NCBI GenBank assembly: GCA_900319225.1 | Contig: ONNV01000004.1 | Coordinates: 115,971 to 179,970, forward strand | DNA from: an uncultured Prevotellaceae bacterium | GTDB taxonomy: Bacteria > Bacteroidota > Bacteroidia > Bacteroidales > Bacteroidaceae | Reading direction: 5' to 3' | Length of the DNA: 64,000 nt | In this document: positions 52,976 through 61,551 of the stretch, piece after piece | Layout: the number at the start of each line of letters is the position of its first letter | How positions within the stretch are numbered: position 1 is the stretch's first letter | The notes under the pieces: model-generated | Database searches by the model: none | Told to the model about the DNA's origin: nothing | Seen by the model: only the letters and a program-made list of their open reading frames with translations | Made by a program: the position numbers and the translations under genes

Positions 52976-53989
52976 CAGATTTATTATCGGCCAGCCATCT
53001 TTATCCCATACTATCTGACGGGTTATGAGCATGCTGTTGTAACGGCGTGTCTTGTCATAGCCGTGCATGAATATGTAATCCTTGCCGTCAAAGGTTACCA
53101 CAGCGCAGTGTCCTACACCGACGTAGCGGTCATTGCTCTGGGCCACTATAGTACCGCCACCATTTGTTGCAAGTTTGCCGTCACGGTCCAGATAGGGGCC
53201 GGTAACGCTTTTACTGCGGGCTACTGCAACCTTGTAGTTGCTGTTCTCGCCGCGGCAGCATAGGTCAAGTGATGCGAACAGGTAGTACCAGCCGTCATGA
53301 CGGAATATGAACGGGGCCTCCACAGCACCGTCTCCCGGCTCTGACTTAAGGTCCATCTTGCCGGACATGAGTTCCGGTCTGTGCCAGAGCGGATGCCACT
53401 CCTGGGGGTCGGATAGTTTAAGCATGCTTTCGTCAAGCCTTGTAATCTTTAATCCGTCCCAGAATGAGCCGAAAGCCATCCATGGAGTTCCTTCTTCATC
53501 AATGATTATATTGGGGTCTATGGCGTTCCATTTGTCACGGTTGGGAACCGACTGGATTATCATGCCGTGATCGGTCCATTTGAAATCGGGCGATTCCGGG
53601 TTAAGCGTCTTGTTGGTGGCTACACCTATACAAGATCCGTTGCTGGCAAAGGTGGAGCAGGAGTAGTAGAGATACCACAGTCCGTTGTGATAGATTATAT
53701 CTGGAGCCCAGGTATGTCCGTTGTAACCGGGTACGGCCTTGACTGCCCATTCGGGGATGGGGTCCAGTACCTGTTTCTCAAAACTCCAGTTTTTCATGTC
53801 GTCACTGGACATTACGCTGATACCCATACCGGTTGAGAACATATAATATCGGCCATCGCAGAATGCAACGACGGGGTCATGGACTGGAGTATACTCGGGT
53901 GTAATTGCCGGCCTTCCGGGTGCCTGACCGTAGGCTGCCATACTGAATATGGCAGCCATAACGGTAAGCAATATAGAAGTCTTTTTCAT
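52973..53989 (-). CDS. GH43-family arabinanase/arabinosidase
   Basis: 338 residues with signal peptide (MKKTSILLTVMAAIFSMAAYGQ). Five-bladed beta-propeller glycosidase. The catalytic Asp is in PVHDPVVAFCDGRYYMFST, the pKa-modulating Asp in WNAIDPNIIIDEEGTPWMAFGSFWDG, and the proton-donor Glu in DGAVEAPFIFRHDGWYYLFAS. This spacing fits endo- or exo-arabinanases. It follows the GH51 gene after 29 bases, so the two are an operon that could break arabinan to arabinose outside the cytoplasm. Confidence 0.92.
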   Translation of the reverse strand: MKKTSILLTVMAAIFSMAAYGQAPGRPAITPEYTPVHDPVVAFCDGRYYMFSTGMGISVMSSDDMKNWSFEKQVLDPIPEWAVKAVPGYNGHTWAPDIIYHNGLWYLYYSCSTFASNGSCIGVATNKTLNPESPDFKWTDHGMIIQSVPNRDKWNAIDPNIIIDEEGTPWMAFGSFWDGLKITRLDESMLKLSDPQEWHPLWHRPELMSGKMDLKSEPGDGAVEAPFIFRHDGWYYLFASLDLCCRGENSNYKVAVARSKSVTGPYLDRDGKLATNGGGTIVAQSNDRYVGVGHCAVVTFDGKDYIFMHGYDKTRRYNSMLITRQIVWDKDGWPIINL

Positions 53990-54018
53990 GATTGTCGGAA
54001 TGAATTTGCTAACTGAAA

Positions 54019-55989
54019 TTATTCTATTGTCAAAACAAATATGCTGAAACTGAGCGGATTGATGGAGGCCTGAATGCTCTGTCCCTTTCCGTCAAAACCG
54101 TTTTCAACGGGAACGATGTTTACCGGAGCCTCAATTGAGTTGTCCTCATAGAGTTTGTCACTTGACAGGTCAACACGCTTTGACGCCGCCATAACGGCCT
54201 TTTTCTTGAGCCCGTTGAAATTGAATGTCAGCTGCTGCTCCTTATCGGAAGTGTTTGCAACCTTGATATAAATCTGATTACCCTCACGTACAGCGCTGGC
54301 AAACAGACCGTTCTGGCCGTCCTGTCCGGCTACGGGTTTTCCGTTCATGGTGAGTCCTACCACGTTGTCACCCTTGTACAGGCTGTAGAGTTGCTGTACA
54401 TACCAGCTTACGGTACGGAATGAGTGCAGATTATCATACCAGATAAGGTCCGGACGCCACTGCCATCCTTCTACATGGGCAAACAGCGGGGCGTATGTGG
54501 CCATATGAACTATATCGGCGTTGCGCTCCAGGTCTGTCATGAATGCGGCCTCAAGCAGAGATGCATAGTAGTGGTTCCACTTCTTGCCTGTAGCATGGCA
54601 GGCATACTCTCCTGCGAAAACCTTTGGACCCTTGCGGTCATAGTTGTCATAGCGGGTGCCCTGACTCAGGAACCACTCATAGGGACGATAGAAATGCTCA
54701 TCTACCAGGTCGGCTCCCAGGCGTTTCATTTCGGGCCACAGGTAGTCAAACTGGTCACCCTCGGAGTTGGGCCCCGATGAACCTACAATCTTTATGTTGG
54801 GGTAAGCCTTGCGGATAGCCTTGATGAACGGCTCCAGACGCTCGGGATAGAGGGCGTCCCACTGCTCATTGCCTATACCTATATATTTAAGGTTGAATGG
54901 TTCGGGGTGTCCCATATCGGCGCGTACCTTACCCCACTTGAAATCGGCAGGGCCGTTGGCAAACTCAATCAGGTCCAGAGCATCCTGGATATAGGGGTCA
55001 AGCTGGTCAACCGGAACGTGCGCGTTGATATCATCGTTCTGGAACTGGCATGCCAGACCGCATGACAGGATAGGCAGGGGCTCTGCACCTATATCCTCAC
55101 TCAGCTGGAAGAACTCAAAGAATCCCAGTCCGTAGCTCTGGAAATAGTCGGGATAGAAACGGTGGGGGAATGTGTACTCCCAACGGTTCTCGTTGAGCGG
55201 ACGGTTCTCAACAGGGCCAACTGTATTCTTCCAGTTGTAACGGGTCTCCAGATCGGTGCCTTCTACAATGCAGCCGCCGGGGAAACGGAATATTCCGGGA
55301 TGAAGGTCGGCAAGTGCCTGTGCCAGATCCTTACGCAGTCCGCCCTCGCGGCCTTTCCATGTGTCGGCAGGGAAGAGTGATATATGCTCCAGGTCAACGC
55401 TGGCACCGCTGCGGGTCTCCATGAAGATACGCAGTGTGGCCTTTTCAAGTGTCTGGTTGGGTCTAAGGGTTATCTTGTATTGTTTCCACTCCTGGCCGTT
55501 TACGGTAAGACGCTGCTGGCATACATAATGGTTCTCACCCATAGAGGTGGTGTTGACCAGCTCCACACGTAAGGTAACGGGGCGGTCGGCACGTGCCCAT
55601 ACTGAGAAGTTGTAGGTCTGACCTCTTTTTATGCCTATTCCAAAGAATCCTTCATTGTCCAGGCCGGTGTGCTTGTGGGCATGTCCGGGATCTGATAGAC
55701 GTACGTAATGCGGGTTGCGCTCAAAGGGACCGTCATCGAGCACCTGAACGTTTCCGAATATCTTCCATCCCTGCAGGGCGTTGGGGAACTCAAATGAGCG
55801 GTTCTTGACCAGCTCAGCGTATAGGCCGCCGTCGGCAGCATAGTTGATGTCCTCAAAGAATATGCCGTACATGGTGCTCTGAATGGATGCACCACTCTTT
55901 TTAAGGTCTATGTCAAAAGAGTTGTTTTCTGCTTTTGCCGGCATTGCTGTCATTACGGCGATGGCTGCTAATAGGCTGATAGGTCTCAT
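54019..55989 (-). CDS. GH51 alpha-L-arabinofuranosidase 1
   Basis: 656 residues with signal peptide ending MPAKAEN. Order: N-terminal beta segment with a CBM-like domain (about 75-200: FPNALQGWKIFGNVQVLDDGP, PHYVRLS), TIM barrel and C-terminal beta domain. The acid/base Glu is in YIGIGNEQWDALYPERL near 380 and the nucleophile Glu in KVFAGEYACHATG near 463. Such enzymes remove terminal arabinofuranose from arabinan and arabinoxylan. First gene of the GH51-GH43 operon; a -7 (TATTTTTG, 56018-56025) lies about 30 bases upstream. Paralogue at 61552. Confidence 0.94.
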   Translation of the reverse strand: MRPISLLAAIAVMTAMPAKAENNSFDIDLKKSGASIQSTMYGIFFEDINYAADGGLYAELVKNRSFEFPNALQGWKIFGNVQVLDDGPFERNPHYVRLSDPGHAHKHTGLDNEGFFGIGIKRGQTYNFSVWARADRPVTLRVELVNTTSMGENHYVCQQRLTVNGQEWKQYKITLRPNQTLEKATLRIFMETRSGASVDLEHISLFPADTWKGREGGLRKDLAQALADLHPGIFRFPGGCIVEGTDLETRYNWKNTVGPVENRPLNENRWEYTFPHRFYPDYFQSYGLGFFEFFQLSEDIGAEPLPILSCGLACQFQNDDINAHVPVDQLDPYIQDALDLIEFANGPADFKWGKVRADMGHPEPFNLKYIGIGNEQWDALYPERLEPFIKAIRKAYPNIKIVGSSGPNSEGDQFDYLWPEMKRLGADLVDEHFYRPYEWFLSQGTRYDNYDRKGPKVFAGEYACHATGKKWNHYYASLLEAAFMTDLERNADIVHMATYAPLFAHVEGWQWRPDLIWYDNLHSFRTVSWYVQQLYSLYKGDNVVGLTMNGKPVAGQDGQNGLFASAVREGNQIYIKVANTSDKEQQLTFNFNGLKKKAVMAASKRVDLSSDKLYEDNSIEAPVNIVPVENGFDGKGQSIQASINPLSFSIFVLTIE

Positions 55990-56017
55990 ATCCGGTTATT
56001 TAGGATTGTTCTGTTAG

Positions 56018-56025
56018 CAAAAATA
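56018..56025 (-). promoter_or_regulatory. -7 box of the GH51-GH43 operon
   Basis: TATTTTTG on the minus strand, 28 bases before the GH51 start. The -33 is not clear. Confidence 0.5.
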
Positions 56026-56224
56026 CAACTTAAAAACCAGATTGGGCGTAAAAAAGAATAGAGCGGCATCTTTTTGCCCCCAAAGGCGCCTTGTTATGGC
56101 TGGGGTAAAAGATCCGTAAAAGCTGCTTTTACCCCTATATTTTGATTTTTACCCCTTAATAAGCCTTTTGGTCACTCTGCCGGCGGGTGCATCCCTTTTA
56201 TTTTCAACCCTCTTTTCCAGACCA

Positions 56225-56232
56225 TATCTTTG
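56225..56232 (+). promoter_or_regulatory. -7 box of the SGNH hydrolase gene
   Basis: TATCTTTG, 12 bases before ATG 56245 and 27 before ATG 56260; it excludes the start at 56230. Confidence 0.5.
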
Positions 56233-56244
56233 TGCTGTAAATCA

Positions 56245-56958
56245 ATGTTTAAACAGTTTATGGAAAGCATTTTTGCATTAGGTGATTCGGTAATGAAAGG
56301 GATAGTCGAGGACTGTTCCAGGGCTGCGGGCTCAATTAAATATATGATAAGCAACTTGAGCTTTGCGGAGATTTGCCGAAAGAGACTTGGTATAGAGATT
56401 GTCAATCTGGCCCGTTTTGGCGGAACCATTGATCAGGGACTGGGTCTGGTGGAGAGACATAAGGAATTAGTAAATGAATCAAATTATTGTGTAATAGAAT
56501 ATGGTGGCAATGATTGTTCTTATCATTGGAGTGATATATCGGAGGACCCTACATCGGTCCATAAGCCGTTGACGATGCTGGATGATTTCCGCATCCAGTA
56601 CTCACATCTTATTGACATCCTCAAGCAGAAGGGGACACGGCCTGTGCTGCTGTCGCTCCCGCTTATAGACAGCGAGCGTTATTTCAACCATATATCAAAA
56701 GGGCTCAACGCGCAGAATATCCTTGAGTGGCTTGGCGGCGACGTTGACTTTATTGGTCACTGGCACGATATGTACAACATGGCGGTGTGGGGGCTTGGGG
56801 CCGAAAAGCGTATCCCGGTCATTGACATAACATCACCCTTCCTTAAGCGCAAGGACTACCGTGATTACCTGTGCAGTGACGGCATCCATCCCAATGAGGA
56901 CGGACACAGGCTTATAGCCGATGCCATCTGTGATTACGTTAACACACAGAAGGGGTAG
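56245..56958 (+). CDS. SGNH/GDSL-family hydrolase
   Basis: 237 residues from ATG 56245, or 232 from ATG 56260, which leaves a more normal leader. No signal peptide, so cytoplasmic. Block I is FALGDSVMKG with the catalytic Ser, block III is YGGNDCSYHW, block V is DGIHPNEDGHRL with the catalytic Asp and His. It is an esterase/deacetylase-type enzyme. The neighbourhood of arabinosidases suggests deacetylation of a sugar or oligosaccharide, but this is only positional. Confidence 0.85.
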   Translation: MFKQFMESIFALGDSVMKGIVEDCSRAAGSIKYMISNLSFAEICRKRLGIEIVNLARFGGTIDQGLGLVERHKELVNESNYCVIEYGGNDCSYHWSDISEDPTSVHKPLTMLDDFRIQYSHLIDILKQKGTRPVLLSLPLIDSERYFNHISKGLNAQNILEWLGGDVDFIGHWHDMYNMAVWGLGAEKRIPVIDITSPFLKRKDYRDYLCSDGIHPNEDGHRLIADAICDYVNTQKG

Positions 56959-56969
56959 TTCCTATAGTG

Positions 56970-57815
56970 CTATTTCTCCAGATAACGTTCCCTGAGACTG
57001 AGAATGTCCTGGTCTGTAAGGCCGATGGGGCCTTTCAGGTAGGCTTCCATTGAACCGAACTCACGGTTAATGCTGTCCAGGGCTTTTATGAAATTGTCAG
57101 TATTGGCACCTAAGAATGATTTGACAGTGGCAATCTCATTCTCCTTACCTCCCATAAGGAGTACGTTCTGGCAGCATTGGCGCACATCCTCCTCATAAAC
57201 GCGGTTGGTGGCGTCAAAATCGGCCACGATGGTATCTCTGTCTGCTCCTAAGGCTGCCAGGATCAGGGCCGATGCAAATCCGGTGCGGTCCTTTCCCTGT
57301 GTGCAGTGGTACAGGATGGCGCCGTTTGCGGTATCCAGAATTAGGCGGAAGAACTGTTTGAACTGTTTGCGGCATTCCGGATCGTTGGTAAGATTGGGGT
57401 ACATCTGTTGCGCAATTCTCTGTGCCATGGGATTGAACGCGGCCATAACCATGAACTTTTTTACGTCAAACTGCTTGTTGCCGGTAAAAAGCCTCTTCTC
57501 GTCTTCGGTGGCTTGTGATACTATCTTTCCGCTGGCGTCTATTTCAAGGCGGATGTATTCGGCTCCCGGGACCATGCGGTCTGTCTTGCCGTTCATCTCT
57601 ATATCCTTTCTGAAATCTATGACTTTGGAGATTGGAATGGAGGATAGGTATTGCAGGTCTTCGTCGCTGGCATCGGCCAGATGTGCGGAGCGTATGAGCA
57701 TGCCGTCACGCAGACGTCGGCCGTCCTGCATTATGTAACCGCCCAGGTCTCTGGCGTTGATGATGCCGTTGACCGGTATGAACTGCTGTCTTAATCCTGA
57801 AGTTGAAATGCGCAT
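56970..57815 (-). CDS. Tyrosine-specific protein phosphatase family protein
   Basis: 281 residues, no signal peptide. The N-terminal block VNGIINARDLGGYIMQDGRRLRDGMLIRSAHLADAS and the P-loop HCTQGKDRTGFASALILAALG (CX5R, catalytic Cys and Arg, near 170-178) define the Y_phosphatase3 family, which has activity on phosphotyrosine, phosphoinositides or small phosphates. It converges with the SGNH hydrolase gene. The substrate is unknown. Confidence 0.9.
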   Translation of the reverse strand: MRISTSGLRQQFIPVNGIINARDLGGYIMQDGRRLRDGMLIRSAHLADASDEDLQYLSSIPISKVIDFRKDIEMNGKTDRMVPGAEYIRLEIDASGKIVSQATEDEKRLFTGNKQFDVKKFMVMAAFNPMAQRIAQQMYPNLTNDPECRKQFKQFFRLILDTANGAILYHCTQGKDRTGFASALILAALGADRDTIVADFDATNRVYEEDVRQCCQNVLLMGGKENEIATVKSFLGANTDNFIKALDSINREFGSMEAYLKGPIGLTDQDILSLRERYLEK

Positions 57816-57817
57816 GT

Positions 57818-57967
57818 TTACAGGTAGAATTCTTTGATTTGACGCTTGAAATATACGGCGAAGAACAGTTTTTCAAACTGACTGCACTTTTGGAATATAT
57901 ATCTCAGGCCTACGTCAAACATGGGGCCTTTGTAGGCAATGCTGTCAATGTCTTTATATGTGCTCAT
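57818..57967 (-). pseudogene. C-terminal remnant of an APH-like kinase gene
   Basis: A 49-codon frame whose last 35 residues (PMFDVGLRYIFQKCSQFEKL...FKRQIKEFYL) align with the last 35 residues of the intact kinase at 58205 (ACFDMILRYEFQKCSLLEKM...IKRLIKAFYL). No kinase motifs are left. It is a fragment of a further paralogue, translated or not. Confidence 0.75.
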
Positions 57968-58022
57968 AACAGGTGGGTAATAATTCCCGATAGACAAATA
58001 TACGCTTTAATTTGTATTTTTT

Positions 58023-58208
58023 GCACTCAGAAAGAAATTCAAACATCTTGGAGAGTACCCCAAGCGCAAGTTCAAGTGCGTCTTTAGCGATGAACTTATA
58101 CCGGAAGGAAGGGGCGAAACCGCATGCGGAACTGTGGCCCATATTACCGCCATATTCGGCTTCATGCTGGCCAGCCTGGTCATACAGAATGACGTCAGTG
58201 AGTCCTAA
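58023..58208 (+). pseudogene. C-terminal remnant of a second tcdA gene
   Basis: Plus-strand frame LRKKFKHLGEYPKRKFKC continuing VFSDELI...HITAIFGFMLASLVIQ to a TAA at 58206. It aligns with LRKRFKQNDQYPRRKFKC and the following C-terminus of the intact tcdA at 52154-52963, but lacks its Cys-rich insertion. There is a stop codon just upstream (near 58008) and nothing of the ATP-binding domain. Together with the kinase remnant it fills the 389-base gap between the phosphatase and kinase genes. Confidence 0.75.
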
Positions 58209-59065
58209 AGGTAGAAGGCCTTGATGAGGCGTTTTATGTATACGCCAAAGAACATCTTCTCCAGAAGGCTGCATTTCTGGAATTCATATCTCAGTATCAT
58301 ATCAAAGCAGGCAAACCTACCGGCCTGACAGTCAAATTCACTATGGTCTTCCTGTCCGGTATATGCTTTTGCAAAAGCAACCCAGAACAGACCCAGTTGC
58401 TGCTCTGTCATGTGGAAAATATCCTGTACCTGTTTCATAGGCGCATACACATTGCAGATCTGATATAGATGGCCGATGTCAAACATCGGGTCTCCGTAGC
58501 CAAAGCGGTCCAGGTCTATCCATACCGGCTTATCACCTGAAAGTACAAGATTCCCCATGTTGAAATCACCGTGACTGCAGGTCTTGATATCCTGTATTGT
58601 CTGGGCAAAATCTTTAAGAATCTGTCGGTTCTTGCGGCTTATGAATTGTACCTTGTCCAACGCTCTCATCAATTGCTCTTTACGGCTTGGAAAGAAATCG
58701 GTGTTGCATTGGGTGCTGAACAAATCCTTACCCATACGGCACATAAGCCGCGCCATCTCTTCTATGCGCTGCGGCTCATCGTGGCATATGCGTGAAAGTG
58801 ATTTCTTATCCTTTATGCGGTCAGATATGGTCGCGTACAGGTCTCCCACACGTACCATCTCACGCATCTTAGGGGTAGGCAGTCCCAGGGCTTCCACAGC
58901 CTTTGATACCTCAAACTCATGCCTGACAAACTCCAGAGTGTTTATCTGCTTTTTATCAACTTTCAGAATTAAATCCGGCTGGGACGGATTCTCATAAGTT
59001 GTTCCGTTGCCACCCTGTCCAACTTGAATCCAGTCGCTCAAATCAATGACTCTATACTCACTCAT
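58205..59065 (-). CDS. Aminoglycoside-phosphotransferase-like kinase, paralogue
   Basis: 286 residues from the ATG at 59063-59065 (MSEYRVIDLSDWIQVGQGGNGTTYENPS). Same family as the protein at 41775-42629: glycine loop VGQGGNGTTY, the Lys in LILKVDKK, catalytic HGDFNMGNLVL near 190 and IDLDRFGYGDPMFDIGHLYQ near 207. The HMTEQQLGLFWVAFAKAYTG segment matches HMTRQQMIDFWNAFAKAYTG of its paralogue. Its stop codon overlaps the tcdA remnant by 4 bases. A minus-strand TATTTTTG at 59103-59110 may be its -7. Confidence 0.85.
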   Translation of the reverse strand: MSEYRVIDLSDWIQVGQGGNGTTYENPSQPDLILKVDKKQINTLEFVRHEFEVSKAVEALGLPTPKMREMVRVGDLYATISDRIKDKKSLSRICHDEPQRIEEMARLMCRMGKDLFSTQCNTDFFPSRKEQLMRALDKVQFISRKNRQILKDFAQTIQDIKTCSHGDFNMGNLVLSGDKPVWIDLDRFGYGDPMFDIGHLYQICNVYAPMKQVQDIFHMTEQQLGLFWVAFAKAYTGQEDHSEFDCQAGRFACFDMILRYEFQKCSLLEKMFFGVYIKRLIKAFYL

Positions 59066-59149
59066 AAATGTCCTTTTTACAATGAAGAGAATGTAACTAC
59101 AGCAAAAATAGTAAAAAAGGGAACAAAAGACCATATTGGCATTTAATAT

Positions 59150-59181
59150 GAAAATGCGCCTTTAACACGAGACGCATTTTC
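59150..59181. repeat. 9-bp inverted repeat between divergent kinase and FISUMP genes
   Basis: GAAAATGCG (59150-59158) and CGCATTTTC (59173-59181), 14-base spacer, in a divergent intergenic region. It may be an operator or a hairpin. Confidence 0.5.
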
Positions 59182-59225
59182 CGTATCAATCAGTTTAGAT
59201 AGCAAATGAACCAATCAATTGCATT

Positions 59226-60272
59226 ATGAGAAAACGTGTCCTTTTGCTTGCATTGACATTCATGATGATGTCACTCTGCATTCCTGCATTTGCCCGGCAG
59301 CCTGAGCGTGATACCACTGTGGCCCTTAGAAACAATCCTGCTGAACTTATTGAAAAGGTCAAGTCTTATGATATGACCCATGAGGAAGAGATTGAATTTC
59401 ATAAGAAGTTAGTAGAATCTGAGTATGTCATTGAGATAGGTAAGATATCCAAAAAGACAAAGGCAACCTCGGATGAATATAAAAACTACAGCAACAAAAA
59501 GACCTATAAGGTACCGGAGGGGATATCATTGAAAGAACTGATCGCCAGACTGCCTGGCGTAAAAACAGATAAGGACGGTAAGTTGATTATGTCGCAAAGA
59601 AAAGATACTGTTGAAATATTTAATTTCAATAATCATCTGGCGGACACTGAATATTGGAGGCTTCCATTATATGTGTTTGGTACATATAGGAAACCTGTTT
59701 ATACTTTGGATTCTAAAATCAGGAATGGAACTGCTTTTGTAAAGATAGTAAACAACTCTTCGCCGGTAAGAAACTCCAACCATGCAAATATTGTAATATA
59801 TTATTATCAGAATGTGGCGTATGACGCAATAGGTGGTAACTCGGAGTATGTTGACCTGGGCTTGAGTGTAAAGTGGGCCTCACGTAACGTAGGTGCAGCC
59901 GGGCCGGAAGAGATGGGAGATTTATATCTCCGGGATTACGTTGACGATGATGTATTGGGTGACAGTTGGCGCATGCCCACAACAGATGAGATAAATGAGC
60001 TCATAGAATACTGTACTTGGACCAGGGCATCAGTGAACGGACAGATAGGTTTCCTCATAACAAGTAATAAACCCGGTTATACTGACCGCTCCATTTTCCT
60101 TCCTTATTTCTTCTTTGGTACTTCGGGTGACATGGGGTACTGGGCCGATTCGTCTGATCCGGGTTCTTCCGATAGAAGTGCCACTCTCTGGATCAATTTG
60201 TATGAAGACCACTTTAATTCAGGCTACTGTTACCGCCACTGGAAGCTGCCTGTCCGTCCCGTATGTCCGTAG
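59226..60272 (+). CDS. Secreted protein with FISUMP-type domain
   Basis: 348 residues with signal peptide ending IPAFARQ. The N-terminal 200 residues are unassigned and include a segment LKELIARLPGVKTDKDGKLI that resembles the loop of plug-like CarboxypepD/TonB-linked proteins. The last 145 residues match the Fibrobacter major paralogous (FISUMP) pattern: EYVDLGLSVKWASRNVGA, then GDSWRMPTTDEINELIEYCTW and ending HWKLPVRPVCP. The domain is common in Bacteroidales surface proteins; its role is unknown. Operator site C and regulator 2 follow. Confidence 0.82.
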   Translation: MRKRVLLLALTFMMMSLCIPAFARQPERDTTVALRNNPAELIEKVKSYDMTHEEEIEFHKKLVESEYVIEIGKISKKTKATSDEYKNYSNKKTYKVPEGISLKELIARLPGVKTDKDGKLIMSQRKDTVEIFNFNNHLADTEYWRLPLYVFGTYRKPVYTLDSKIRNGTAFVKIVNNSSPVRNSNHANIVIYYYQNVAYDAIGGNSEYVDLGLSVKWASRNVGAAGPEEMGDLYLRDYVDDDVLGDSWRMPTTDEINELIEYCTWTRASVNGQIGFLITSNKPGYTDRSIFLPYFFFGTSGDMGYWADSSDPGSSDRSATLWINLYEDHFNSGYCYRHWKLPVRPVCP

Positions 60273-60316
60273 TTTTTTTCCGATGCAGATGCCTTTGGAG
60301 ATCTCAGAAACGCACT

Positions 60317-60353
60317 TTTTGTACTATATGGGAATTTTTTGTAAATTCTGAGA
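60317..60353 (-). promoter_or_regulatory. AraC-type tandem operator, site C (reverse orientation)
   Basis: Read on the minus strand: TCTCAGAATTTACAAAA (60337-60353) is a full match to the motif of sites A and B; a second copy 20 bases on, TCCCATATAGTACAAAA (60317-60333), matches 12 of 17. It ends 17 bases upstream of the -33 of regulator 2. Confidence 0.65.
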
Positions 60354-60370
60354 GTCTGCGGATGTATGTT

Positions 60371-60404
60371 TTTGTTATTCTTTTTTCAAAATCCCGTACC
60401 TTTG
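60371..60404 (+). promoter_or_regulatory. Promoter of membrane AraC-type regulator 2
   Basis: TTTG (60371-60374), 22 bases, TACCTTTG (60397-60404); ATG follows 19 bases on. Confidence 0.6.
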
Positions 60405-60423
60405 CAAGCAAATGTGAGTCGCA

Positions 60424-61500
60424 ATGTACGGACGTCAGGGCCTGGAGGATATCCTTTTTTTAATGTTGTATGGCGGAGCCGGTTTCCTGGCTGTTGCAGC
60501 AGGACTGTATCTGTTGCTTAGACGCAATAACGCGGTTGCGTCAGGCGTCAACTCACCTTTAATATTAAGACGATGGACCGCAGCCTTTTTTGGTTCAATG
60601 GTATTGAGCCATATCTGGTGGTATGTGCTGGGTAACGTATGGCTTACTGATGATAAGTTGGTGCGTTATATGCTGACAATAGCTCTTGACCGTATAACGC
60701 TGGTGCCGTTGGCCTTTGCGGTGCTCCTGCGTATGCTTCAGGACCGTGAACGTAAACTCTGGCCCTGGTTCTTTCTGCATATTCCTGTTGTCTTGGCGGC
60801 AGCCTGGGGCATAGCTACGCGTAATGAGGGTGCGCAGACGGTCATGAAGATATGGCAGATATGCGTTATGGTAGTATTTGGAGGCTACTACATCCGCTCT
60901 TTGGTACAGTACAGCCACTGGTTGAATGACAATTACGCTGACTTGCAGAACAAGGAGGTTTGGCAGAGCCTGTTGTTTGCCAGCTGTCTCTTTGCCATTT
61001 ATTCCGTCTATGGGTCAAATATGGGTCAGATGCTAATGGAGTATCTTTCGCAGGTGGAATCATTTCTGGTTATCGGATTCTTTTTGTGGAGGGTGGAGAC
61101 GCTGGATACACTTGAGGAAAGAGATGATGTCATGCCGGTTGATGTGGCTCCTGTTCCAACGGTCAACATTCCTGAAAACATAGGTAAACTGCTGGAACGT
61201 AAATGTGAAGGTGATAAACTCTATCTTCAGCATGACCTAAACCTGCGCCAGCTGGCTCTTGCCATAGGTACCAACCGTACATACCTGAGTTCCTACTTTG
61301 CACAGCAAGGTGAGACCTATAATGCTTATATCAACCGATTGAGAATAGATTATTTCATCCGTTTGTATCGCGAGAATCCCACTGCTACGGCTCAGCAACT
61401 GAGTTGGGAGAGCGGTTACAGCTGTTACAGCACCTTTGCATCGGTATTCAAGAAGATGACAGGCACAAATGTTACCTCTTGGATGAAAAAGAACAGGTGA
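60424..61500 (+). CDS. Membrane-anchored AraC-family regulator 2
   Basis: 358 residues, clear paralogue of regulator 1 (25804). Membrane segments fill about 10-210 (MLYGGAGFLAVAAGLYLLLRRNNAVASGVN aligns with ILYGVVMGLSIAAALYLLLRRGNAIAPGV, cited in parts), with the shared WLNDNYADLQNKEVWQSLL block. The C-terminal HTH domain (about 255-356) has LNLRQLALAIGTNRTYLSSYFAQQG and QQLSWESGYSCYSTFASVFKKMTGTN. DNA-contacting helices (GTNRTYLS; YSTFxxxFK) are nearly identical in the two regulators, so both may read the same operator. The second GH51 gene follows after 51 bases. Confidence 0.88.
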   Translation: MYGRQGLEDILFLMLYGGAGFLAVAAGLYLLLRRNNAVASGVNSPLILRRWTAAFFGSMVLSHIWWYVLGNVWLTDDKLVRYMLTIALDRITLVPLAFAVLLRMLQDRERKLWPWFFLHIPVVLAAAWGIATRNEGAQTVMKIWQICVMVVFGGYYIRSLVQYSHWLNDNYADLQNKEVWQSLLFASCLFAIYSVYGSNMGQMLMEYLSQVESFLVIGFFLWRVETLDTLEERDDVMPVDVAPVPTVNIPENIGKLLERKCEGDKLYLQHDLNLRQLALAIGTNRTYLSSYFAQQGETYNAYINRLRIDYFIRLYRENPTATAQQLSWESGYSCYSTFASVFKKMTGTNVTSWMKKNR

Positions 61501-61551
61501 TATGGGTAAAAATTGCTATATTCGTGCAATTTTTTCACCAACTAACTTAAT

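Noticed and set aside
57803-58087. 94-codon plus-strand frame over the kinase remnant
   Set aside because: The minus strand carries the recognisable kinase C-terminus and another plus frame the tcdA C-terminus; this frame matches neither.
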